Shown piece after piece: positions 54,912-64,000 of a DNA stretch of 64,000 bases. Each line of letters starts with the position of its first letter. The first letter of the stretch is position 1. The position numbers and the translations under genes are program-made. Below the pieces are notes generated by a model that saw only the letters and a list, made by a program, of their open reading frames with translations, searched no databases and was not told the DNA's origin. This DNA is from Ziziphus jujuba. Taxonomy: Eukaryota > Streptophyta > Magnoliopsida > Rosales > Rhamnaceae. The stretch covers positions 26,908,001-26,972,000 of the forward strand of contig NC_083379.1 in assembly GCF_031755915.1 (NCBI RefSeq), written 5' to 3'.

Positions 54912-56651
54912 TGTTAGGTCTAAAATATTGATGATTTTATGCCATATTTATTGCTTAATATTTGTTAGTTTGTGTTAATTTGTTATGGAAAGATATTTAA
55001 TTATGTATTTTTCTTAATCTAGGTAAAAGAGGAAGAATTTTAAGAAAACAACCATAAAAATGGATTCCTTGGGTCGAATTATGGTGGGAAGCAAGATTTG
55101 AGCTCGAACGGACTAAGCATTAAAAAGATTCCAAAAAGATACCTTGAAGATTCCATAAAGATTCTATCGGGAATTTCATGATGGAAGTGGATGTCATATG
55201 AATCATCACGATCTGAGGATTTCAAATGTCTCGTTATTTTTGGATTTCGAGGTGCGAGCAAAGAGTTATCATCATTTAAAGTTTAAAATTTATAAAAACT
55301 AATATTCTAGTTAAATCTCCACCATTGATCAAAAAAGGGAATCAAGGCAATTTGAGGGCCAAGATAAAAACAAGTGGCAATAATTGGTTAATTTATCATT
55401 AATGAGGCACATGTCATGTCACATGCTTCATTAAGGGTAAATTAGACTAATTAACTATTTTTTTAGGAGGAATTAGATAAAAGGAAAGTAGTAGAGAGCA
55501 AGTAATATACAGTTTCCTTTTTACACATGAAATTCGTCCAACCCTTTTCATGGCCTAAAAAATGTATCTTCCAAGACTCCCACATTGAAAATAAAGAGAG
55601 AAAAAGATTCCCAAGGTCCTATATATATAGCCTCCACCACATTGAAGGAAGATATACAAGTAGAGAGTTATTTAAGAGCTTTTAGGAGGCTTAAATAGAA
55701 ACAAACCAAATTTTGGGAGTTTCTAAGATTCTCTTAAGGGTTCTAGGGTTTTAAAGTTTTAGAATTTTAAAAGATCAATTGGAGAGCTTGGAGGAGGCAG
55801 AGAGACGTGGGCTTGCTTGGAGAAGAAGGCTACGACTTTGAGAGCTCTTGGAGGAGAATTTCTTCAATAGTTTTTATTCTCTTTTCCTTTCTCTTTAATT
55901 GTGAATCTTATTATTTTTAATAATTATGGATGTTGAAATTATTTTTACCATGAACTAATTTTCATAGCTAGGGCTATGATGTAGCCCTAACTATGAAGGT
56001 TTAATTATTTTAATATATGTTGAGTTTTATTTAATTAGTAATATGTTTTGTTAATAAATCATTGGTATACTTAATGCTTTCATAGGCCGGAAGGAATGAA
56101 TGATTTTAATAATATTTGAGCTTGGAAAAGGATAATATTATGGATCTCCAATGATTTACATGAATGCATAATTGGTTGGAAAATAGTTATGTCTCATGCC
56201 ATATTATTTGCTTAATCTATGCTTGATGAATTTGCATGATTTAATTTATAGGCCGGAAGGAATAAATTAGGTTATGTGAATATTATCAATTGAGAGTGGA
56301 AACTACTTTTGATTAATTTTGTGATTAAGTATGGTTAACAAAATTACTAGTTAATTAAATTCACATATTTAAGTAATTAAATTGGAATAGTTAGTGGTGA
56401 AATCAAATGCCCTAGTATTCATAATTATTCAATTCTCTCTCTTACTTGAAATTGATCTAATTTTAATTGATTGCTTTTGTTTAATTTAGTTTATTTAGTT
56501 TTCAATTGCCATCTTAAATTTTAGTTCAAATATTATCAAAACCTAATTATCTTTGGTACTTAATACTTAATCCCTTGGGTACGACAACCCTATTTTTCCA
56601 CTTTATTACTTGAAAACGATTCGTGCACTTGCGAGTTGATTTTACACATCA
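54912..56651 (+). mobile_element. LTR 1 of tandem array
   Basis: 1740 bp, TGTTAGGTCT to ACACATCA. Only a handful of differences from LTR 2 seen by eye (near 55000, 55280-55305 and 55567). Close to the Athila LTRs at 26256 and 35693. Confidence 0.92.
55619..55630 (+). promoter_or_regulatory. Putative TATA box of LTR 1
   Basis: CTATATATATAG, same block as in the Athila LTRs. Confidence 0.6.
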
Positions 56652-56657
56652 AGTTTT

Positions 56658-56675
56658 TGGCGCCGTTGCCGGGGA
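56658..56675 (+). promoter_or_regulatory. Primer binding site, tRNA-Asp
   Basis: TGGCGCCGTTGCCGGGGA, identical to the site of the Athila element. Confidence 0.9.
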
Positions 56676-57055
56676 TTAAGGCATTAATATTAATTCGGAT
56701 TGGGTTTAGTAGTACTTTGAACATTGTTTTCTTATTTTAAATTTTTATATTTATTTCTTAATTTTGGTTTTAGTATTACATGCTAGGGTTTTAATTCTTT
56801 GCTTGTTTGGCCAACTTGCTTTGAATTTTTAATACTTACTTTGTGGTACTTGGAACCAAAATTGTATTTTTAATTTATTGGTGTCTAGGTTAAAAGTTAT
56901 GCATACTTAGGGGTTTTTCTTATTTTCAACTTTTGTTTATCTTTGTTATTTTCAATTTTAGTTTGTATATTAGGGTTTAATTTTAATTGTTTGCTTTATA
57001 AACTTGCAATTAATTTGAACCTTTGTTTTGTTAGTGTTTTCTTTTTAGGAAAATC
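56676..57055 (+). other. Leader of gag-only element, unit 1
   Basis: No gene. Collinear with the Athila leader (35668-35094 reversed), ending CTTTTTAGGAAAATC before an ATG at 57056. Confidence 0.75.
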
Positions 57056-58339
57056 ATGGAATATCAAGCTTTTGGTCATCAACCTTATTGGGATTATGGG
57101 GTGCCAACTAGTTCTCCAAGTGAAAATTTTATCGAGTTACAATAGAATCTTGCTATGATGTCTAAACTCGTTGCAAATTTTAGAGTTCAAGCTGTACCTT
57201 GTGAATGGTGTGGAGTAAATCACTCAAGTGAAAATTGTCAAGTGGGGAATTCTTTTGCTTCAGAAGACTCAATTGAAGACTTATCAAGAAGACAATATAA
57301 TCAAGTTGCAAATTTTGGGATTCAAGCTATAACATGTCAATGGTGTGGAGGCAATCATTTAAGTGAACATTGTCAAGTGGGAAATCCTTTTGCTCCGGAG
57401 GAGCCATTCGAAGACTTTCCCAACACATATAATTCTGGATGGAGTGATCGACAAAGTTATTCAAGGTATGACAATTCAGATCTTTCAAGTTATCAAGTGA
57501 GCACATCTTTGATTGAGTGTATGGAAAGGCATAGGGAAACATTTTCTAAATGTTATGATGCGATTGGCAAGTTGCAAAATCAATATTCTCCAAGTACAAA
57601 CTTTCAAGTTCAATTAGAGCAACCAATGACAACTTTTTCACAAGGATCTCAAGAAGACTTGGAAATTAACATGGAGATTACTTGTAATAAGCAAGTTGAT
57701 GAATTTGAATCCTTTCAAGAGCCACATAATGATTACAAATTTGAGAAACATGAAGAGGTGTCTATAAGGAGTGAAATGCAGCAAGAATCTTCAATTTTGG
57801 ATAATTTTAATGAGGTACACACACATGACCAAGATTGCCCACCACAAGAAGTTTCCCAATGCACTATCACTAGTTCATGGGAATTTTCTAATTTTCCTTC
57901 AAATTCATTGCAAAAAGGGCTTAAGGATCATGAAGAGGATAAGTCAAGGAATCAATCAAGCCAAAAGTTGGCCAAATCCGATGAGTATAAAGCTATGGCC
58001 GCACTTCAAGAAGATTGTTTACCAACAAAGACTAAATCTCAAATTTTCAAGCCAAATATTGAATTTTCAAGAGCCCAAGATGTATATCCATGCTCCAAAA
58101 ATGCAATTGGGGTTGAATGCATCCCAAAAGGAGACAAACAAAGCATTTTTGGACCTAAAAGAATCCAGTCTACCAAAAAGAAAGTTCAATTCATGCTTTT
58201 AATTCAAATTGAGACTTATATAGGACAAGGAGTTAAAAGTTTGCTAAGGCCACAAGATTATCATCATGCACAATTTCCATATCATAAGCTTGGACAATAT
58301 TATGAGGATGACATCATTTATATATTTAATCCAGGTTGA
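57056..58339 (+). CDS. Gag-derived protein with two zinc knuckles (unit 1)
   Basis: Main frame 57155-58339, 394 residues. An in-frame ATG at 57056 opens MEYQAFGHQPYWDYGVPTSS and meets TAG at 57143-57145, ten bases before the ATGATG used downstream. Translation may therefore start at 57155, or the TAG is a C-to-T mutation of a Gln codon. Residues 6-50 and 51-95 are a tandem 45-residue repeat, each with a CX2CX3HX4C knuckle (C16-C19-H23-C28; C61-C64-H68-C73) followed by CQVGN.F. The same CQVGNPFA and NTYN.GW follow the knuckle of the Athila Gag at 33726-35093, so this is gag-derived. No capsid, protease or RT is seen. The rest is Gln/Glu/Ser-rich, ending YYEDDIIYIFNPG. Function unknown; RNA packaging is a guess. 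Confidence 0.8.
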
Positions 58340-58575
58340 ACATCAAAAGGATGAAGTCAAGCTAATGACTTTAAACAAGCGCTCTTGGGAGGCAACCCAA
58401 GTTTCTTTCTTTACCTTATATTTATCTATTTATTTTAGTTGTTTTTAGTTGTTTTCTTGTTTTTAGGTTGTTTTGATGTGTTTTGTTTGAGTTTTTGCAT
58501 CTTCTTTAAATAAAATTTCATTTTCTTATTCTTTTTCTTTGCTAGGGACTAGCAAATCTTAAGTTTGGGAGTATT
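58340..58575 (+). other. 3' region of unit 1, deleted
   Basis: Matches 62004-62163, then jumps at 58500/58501 to the sequence at 63803-63878. It contains the conserved GGGAGGCAACCCAAG just downstream of the stop, also present downstream of the Athila pol (29715-29735 reversed). Confidence 0.85.
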
Positions 58576-60315
58576 TGTTAGGTCTAAAATATTGATGATT
58601 TTATGCCATATTTATTGCTTAATATTTGTTAGTTTGTGTTAATTTGTTATGGAAAGATACTTAATTATGTATTTTTCTTAATCTAGGTAAAAGAGGAAGA
58701 ATTTTAAGAAAACAACCATAAAAATGGATTCCTTGGGTCGAATTATGGTGGGAAGCAAGATTTGAGCTCGAACGGACTAAGCATTAAAAAGATTCCAAAA
58801 AGATACCTTGAAGATTCCATAAAGATTCTATCGGGAATTTCATGATGGAAGTGGATGTCATATGAATCATCACGATCTGAGGATTTCAAATGTCTCGTTA
58901 TTTTTGGATTTCGAGGTGCGAGCAAAGAGTTATCATCATTTAAAGTTTGGAATTTATAAAAAGGAATATTCTAGTTAAATCTCCACCATTGATCAAAAAA
59001 GGGAATCAAGGCAATTTGAGGGCCAAGATAAAAACAAGTGGCAATAATTGGTTAATTTATCATTAATGAGGCACATGTCATGTCACATGCTTCATTAAGG
59101 GTAAATTAGACTAATTAACTATTTTTTTAGGAGGAATTAGATAAAAGGAAAGTAGTAGAGAGCAAGTAATATACAGTTTCCTTTTTACACATGAAATTCG
59201 TCCAACCCTTTTCATGGCCTAAAAAAGGTATCTTCCAAGACTCCCACATTGAAAATAAAGAGAGAAAAAGATTCCCAAGGTCCTATATATATAGCCTCCA
59301 CCACATTGAAGGAAGATATACAAGTAGAGAGTTATTTAAGAGCTTTTAGGAGGCTTAAATAGAAACAAACCAAATTTTGGGAGTTTCTAAGATTCTCTTA
59401 AGGGTTCTAGGGTTTTAAAGTTTTAGAATTTTAAAAGATCAATTGGAGAGCTTGGAGGAGGCAGAGAGACGTGGGCTTGCTTGGAGAAGAAGGCTACGAC
59501 TTTGAGAGCTCTTGGAGGAGAATTTCTTCAATAGTTTTTATTCTCTTTTCCTTTCTCTTTAATTGTGAATCTTATTATTTTTAATAATTATGGATGTTGA
59601 AATTATTTTTACCATGAACTAATTTTCATAGCTAGGGCTATGATGTAGCCCTAACTATGAAGGTTTAATTATTTTAATATATGTTGAGTTTTATTTAATT
59701 AGTAATATGTTTTGTTAATAAATCATTGGTATACTTAATGCTTTCATAGGCCGGAAGGAATGAATGATTTTAATAATATTTGAGCTTGGAAAAGGATAAT
59801 ATTATGGATCTCCAATGATTTACATGAATGCATAATTGGTTGGAAAATAGTTATGTCTCATGCCATATTATTTGCTTAATCTATGCTTGATGAATTTGCA
59901 TGATTTAATTTATAGGCCGGAAGGAATAAATTAGGTTATGTGAATATTATCAATTGAGAGTGGAAACTACTTTTGATTAATTTTGTGATTAAGTATGGTT
60001 AACAAAATTACTAGTTAATTAAATTCACATATTTAAGTAATTAAATTGGAATAGTTAGTGGTGAAATCAAATGCCCTAGTATTCATAATTATTCAATTCT
60101 CTCTCTTACTTGAAATTGATCTAATTTTAATTGATTGCTTTTGTTTAATTTAGTTTATTTAGTTTTCAATTGCCATCTTAAATTTTAGTTCAAATATTAT
60201 CAAAACCTAATTATCTTTGGTACTTAATACTTAATCCCTTGGGTACGACAACCCTATTTTTCCACTTTATTACTTGAAAACGATTCGTGCACTTGCGAGT
60301 TGATTTTACACATCA
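58576..60315 (+). mobile_element. LTR 2 of tandem array (shared)
   Basis: 1740 bp, TGTTAGG to ACACATCA; serves as 3' LTR of unit 1 and 5' LTR of unit 2. TATA block at 59283-59294. Confidence 0.92.
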
Positions 60316-60321
60316 AGTTTT

Positions 60322-60339
60322 TGGCGCCGTTGCCGGGGA
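60322..60339 (+). promoter_or_regulatory. Primer binding site, tRNA-Asp
   Basis: TGGCGCCGTTGCCGGGGA, seven bases after LTR 2. Confidence 0.9.
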
Positions 60340-60719
60340 TTAAGGCATTAATATTAATTCGGATTGGGTTTAGTAGTACTTTGAACATTGTTTTCTTATT
60401 TTAAATTTTTATATTTATTTCTTAATTTTGGTTTTAGTATTACATGCTAGGGTTTTAATTCTTTGCTTGTTTGGCCAACTTGCTTTGAATTTTTAATACT
60501 TACTTTGTGGTACTTGGAACCAAAATTGTATTTTTAATTTATTGGTGTCTAGGTTAAAAGTTATGCATACTTAGGGGTTTTTCTTATTTTCAACTTTTGT
60601 TTATCTTTGTTATTTTCAATTTTAGTTTGTATATTAGGGTTTAATTTTAATTGTTTGCTTTATAAACTTGCAATTAATTTGAACCTTTGTTTTGTTAGTG
60701 TTTTCTTTTTAGGAAAATC

Positions 60720-62003
60720 ATGGAATATCAAGCTTTTGGTCATCAACCTTATTGGGATTATGGGGTGCCAACTAGTTCTCCAAGTGAAAATTTTATCGAG
60801 TTACAATAGAATCTTGCTATGATGTCTAAACTCGTTGCAAATTTTAGAGTTCAAGCTGTACCTTGTGAATGGTGTGGAGTAAATCACTCAAGTGAAAATT
60901 GTCAAGTGGGGAATTCTTTTGCTTCAGAAGACTCAATTGAAGACTTATCAAGAAGACAATATAATCAAGTTGCAAATTTTGGGATTCAAGCTATAACATG
61001 TCAATGGTGTGGAGGCAATCATTTAAGTGAACATTGTCAAGTGGGAAATCCTTTTGCTCCGGAGGAGCCATTCGAAGACTTTCCCAACACATATAATTCT
61101 GGATGGAGTGATCGACAAAGTTATTCAAGGTATGACAATTCAGATCTTTCAAGTTATCAAGTGAGCACATCTTTGATTGAGTGTATGGAAAGGCATAGGG
61201 AAACATTTTCTAAATGTTATGATGCGATTGGCAAGTTGCAAAATCAATATTCTCCAAGTACAAACTTTCAAGTTCAATTAGAGCAACCAATGACAACTTT
61301 TTCACAAGGATCTCAAGAAGACTTGGAAATTAACATGGAGATTACTTGTAATAAGCAAGTTGATGAATTTGAATCCTTTCAAGAGCCACATAATGATTAC
61401 AAATTTGAGAAACATGAAGAGGTGTCTATAAGGAGTGAAATGCAGCAAGAATCTTCAATTTTGGATAATTTTAATGAGGTACACACACATGACCAAGATT
61501 GCCCACCACAAGAAGTTTCCCAATGCACTATCACTAGTTCATGGGAATTTTCTAATTTTCCTTCAAATTCATTGCAAAAAGGGCTTAAGGATCATGAAGA
61601 GGATAAGTCAAGGAATCAATCAAGCCAAAAGTTGGCCAAATCCGATGAGTATAAAGCTATGGCCGCACTTCAAGAAGATTGTTTACCAACAAAGACTAAA
61701 TCTCAAATTTTCAAGCCAAATATTGAATTTTCAAGAGCCCAAGATGTATATCCATGCTCCAAAAATGCAATTGGGGTTGAATGCATCCCAAAAGGAGACA
61801 AACAAAGCATTTTTGGACCTAAAAGAATCCAGTCTACCAAAAAGAAAGTTCAATTCATGCTTTTAATTCAAATTGAGACTTATATAGGACAAGGAGTTAA
61901 AAGTTTGCTAAGGCCACAAGATTATCATCATGCACAATTTCCATATCATAAGCTTGGACAATATTATGAGGATGACATCATTTATATATTTAATCCAGGT
62001 TGA
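60720..62003 (+). CDS. Gag-derived protein with two zinc knuckles (unit 2)
   Basis: Same 394-residue product as unit 1 (main frame 60819-62003), identical in every residue. The same upstream ATG (60720) and the same in-frame TAG (60807-60809) are present, so the stop predates the duplication. The protein is acidic and polar with no membrane segment or signal peptide that I can see. The two knuckles sit at its extreme N-terminus, unlike normal Gag where the knuckle is C-terminal to capsid. Confidence 0.8.
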
Positions 62004-63878
62004 ACATCAAAAGGATGAAGTCAAGCTAATGACTTTAAACAAGCGCTCTTGGGAGGCAACCCAAGTTTCTTTCTTTACCTTATATTTATCTATTTATTTT
62101 AGTTGTTTTTAGTTGTTTTCTTGTTTTTAGGTTGTTTTGATGTGTTTTGTTTGAGTTTTTGCAAGGTTTTAAGATGTTTAGGTGTAAAAGAGCAAAAGAC
62201 GAATGTTAAGAATTTCAAGTCTAAAGTTAGGTTTTTGGAGTATAACCACCTTGAATATGCATTGGAGTACATCAAATTGTATGGGTACATTCCCTTCTTT
62301 TTGGCCGCGTGGTGTGTAGGGAAAATGCAACATGTTGGTTTTTCTTAAGTTTTCACATTCCGAGGAACATTCCATGTCTTCAAAGGGGAGTATTCTTTAC
62401 CTTTTATTTACTTTTGCTTTATTTTATGTTTTTCACAATGAGGACATTGTTCATTTTAAGTTTGGGGGTGAAAAGCATGCTTTGCATCTTTTAAATCTTG
62501 TCCCTTTAAGTGTTTTTATTAGTTTTCAAACATGTTAGTTTTAGTTTTTATTTTCCTTCATTATTTAAAAAAAAATTATTTTTGTGGTGTTTTCTTAAGT
62601 ACTTTAATGAGCCAATGATAAGACTATGATTGAAAATAAATTGGTTTTTAGATGGTGGATTTGTTTTTGTGTATGCCTAAATGCTTGAATTTATATTCAC
62701 AAATTGTTACTTTAAATAAATTTTGAGCACATAATCAATAATGCATAATTTAGATTGTGTTTTGAAGAAGGTTTGCATGAATTAGAGTACTTTATTATTA
62801 ATTGAACTCTAGAACTTGCTTGATTATTGCTTGAGGCGAAATCCTAGGTGAATGCATTACTAAGAACATGATTTAGGCCATCTTTGTTTAAGTTCGAGCC
62901 TTTCAAGCCAACCTAATACATTATCTTCCACTAGTACCTTATTTGAGCCTTTAGGATGCATAAAGATGTATTAGAGCCTTTTCTTCATTAAAGCACATTT
63001 ACTTACCCTTTTTGAGCCTTAAATTTCTTTTTCCTACCTTGAACATACTACAAAGAGAACTTTAATTGAATTGATATGAATATATGCTTGTGAGCTTGTT
63101 TGCGTGTTGAAAAAGAAAAAATAAAAAATAAAAAAAAAGGAACAAAAAAATAAAATAACATAAAGTTTGGAGGTTAAGTATTTGGTGAATTTGGCTCTAG
63201 TATGCATTTTTGTGTAAATTGGAGGTTTGAATGTGCAATAAGAAGAAAAATAAGTTTGGGGGTTTAGTGGAAAAGAAAGAAAGAAAGAAAAAAAAAAGAA
63301 ATAAAGAAAGAATATGTGTGATTTGAAGAATGTATGCACAATAAAAAGGAGAAAAAGGATATTGAAATTGAAGTTAAAATAAGAAAAGAAGTTCTAATAA
63401 AGAAACAAATTTTACAAGTAATTTATTCATTGATATTTAATTTTAGCTTTCTTTCTTTGATTTATTATATCCTATCCTTTTCTTTCTTTAGCCTTATCCA
63501 TTAGCCTTAACAATAGAAACCATGAAGTCCTAATGATTTAAGGTGGTGCATTAACCTACATTAGTGGAGAGTGATAGTTAAGTCAAGCATATGGTAGTTC
63601 ATACGTTATTATCAATCTCTAATTCTTGTAAATTTATTCAAGCATATGATAATTAAGTGTATAAATTGATTTCCACACACACACATTGGAAGTATCATAT
63701 ATGTTGGATAGAATATAAGGTATTGAGTTACATAATTACTTTGAAACCATTTGAAAAGTCATATGTTATACAATCTTTGAGGTACCTCATTAAAGTATCT
63801 TATCTTCTTTAAATAAAATTTCATTTTCTTATTCTTTTTCTTTGCTAGGGACTAGCAAATCTTAAGTTTGGGAGTATT
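62004..63878 (+). other. 3' untranslated region of unit 2
   Basis: 1.9 kb without a long frame. Collinear with the Athila 3' region (29750-27998 reversed); short shared frames such as SSKGSILYLLFTFALFYVFH occur in both but look like chance openings in conserved noncoding DNA. Purine-rich runs at 63110-63160 and 63265-63310. Confidence 0.75.
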
Positions 63879-64000
63879 TGTTAGGTCTAAAATATTGATG
63901 ATTTTATGCCATATTTATTGCTTAATATTTGTTAGTTTGTGTTAATTTGTTATGGAAAGATACTTAATTATGTATTTTTCTTAATCTAGGTAAAAGAGGA
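63879..64000 (+). mobile_element. LTR 3 of tandem array, cut by window end
   Basis: 122 bases starting TGTTAGGTCT, identical by eye to the start of LTR 2. Confidence 0.9.

Larger units (their letters stand above)
54912..58575 (+). mobile_element. Gag-only Athila derivative, tandem unit 1 (LTR + internal)
   Basis: 3664-bp unit: LTR 54912-56651, PBS, leader, 394-codon frame, short 3' region. It is repeated at 58576 with the same spacing of LTR and frame. Relative to unit 2 it lacks 1639 bases of 3' region. The base run before the LTR is CCTTC; the other end of the array lies outside the window, so the TSD cannot be checked. Confidence 0.9.
60316..63878 (+). mobile_element. Gag-only Athila derivative, tandem unit 2 internal region
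   Basis: 3563 bp with PBS, leader (60340-60719), the 394-codon frame and a full 3' region, flanked by LTR 2 and LTR 3. By eye identical to unit 1 up to 62163. Confidence 0.9.

Noticed and set aside
55079..55261. Antisense 60-codon frame in family A LTRs, conserved in several copies
   Set aside because: It starts with TTG, runs antisense to the element, and is conserved only because the LTR copies are recent. No domain and no promoter for it.
56652..56680. tRNA-like sequence TGGCGCCGTTGCCGGGGA
   Set aside because: Only the 3' end complement of a tRNA is present; it is a primer binding site, not a tRNA gene.
57771..58202. 143-codon frame overlapping the gag-only frame
   Set aside because: Alternate-frame shadow of the 394-codon frame; no recognisable motifs and it depends on the same bases.
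62099..62538. Short frames in the 3' region, some shared with 29307-29513
   Set aside because: Hydrophobic peptides hint at an envelope-like remnant, but they are under 90 codons, overlap one another on both strands and lie in conserved noncoding DNA. I would not call an env gene.

Overview
The window reads as AT-rich repetitive DNA from a flowering plant (probably a eudicot). It is built almost entirely from nested, broken LTR retrotransposons of the Ty3/gypsy superfamily. I found no host protein gene, rRNA, tRNA gene or CRISPR array. Evidence for a plant is the Athila-type pol with a tRNA-Asp primer site, the chromovirus-like families primed by initiator tRNA-Met, and LTRs inserted inside LTRs with 5-bp target duplications.

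Four element families account for nearly all of it; the names are mine. Family A is Athila-like: LTRs of about 1.74 kb running TGTTAGG...ACACATCA, with a tRNA-Asp PBS. Family 1 is chromovirus, probably CRM-like: LTRs TGATGAGGAC...GTATCA of 0.7-1.04 kb, tRNA-iMet PBS, with the integrase tail encoded in the LTR. Family 2 is a relative whose LTR starts TGATGCGAATCC (about 1.1 kb). Family 3 is a more diverged relative, present only as wrecks.

Layout. 1-6417: family 1 minus-strand pol and LTR holding a solo family A LTR, then a family 1 LTR-gag fused to a family 2 leader and LTR. 6418-15455: family 2 gag, then a family 1 LTR-gag interrupted by a family 2 element (8637-15124, TSD CGAGT), itself holding a solo family 1 LTR. 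15456-24370: two family 3 wrecks with several LTR fragments inside. 24371-39227: a family 1 element whose gag is split by the Athila element (26256-37320, TSD AATGA), which has an uninterrupted 1333-codon pol. 39228-44630: a second copy of 1057-6417. 44631-48501: family 2 LTR, a minus-strand family 1 gag-protease, and a small family 2 element (TSD ATTGC). 48502-54102: the most complete family 1 element, with an intact gag-protease frame and a pol deleted from RT to the integrase C-terminus. 54103-54911: LTR remnants. 54912-64000: a tandem LTR-internal-LTR-internal-LTR array of a gag-only derivative of family A.

How the parts relate: the Athila element shares LTR, PBS, leader and 3' untranslated region with the gag-only tandem elements and is their plausible source of reverse transcriptase and integrase. 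Families 1 and 2 share the same RT-to-integrase deletion junction, so both look like long-lived non-autonomous lineages mobilised in trans. Statements about identity are by eye; no alignment was computed.
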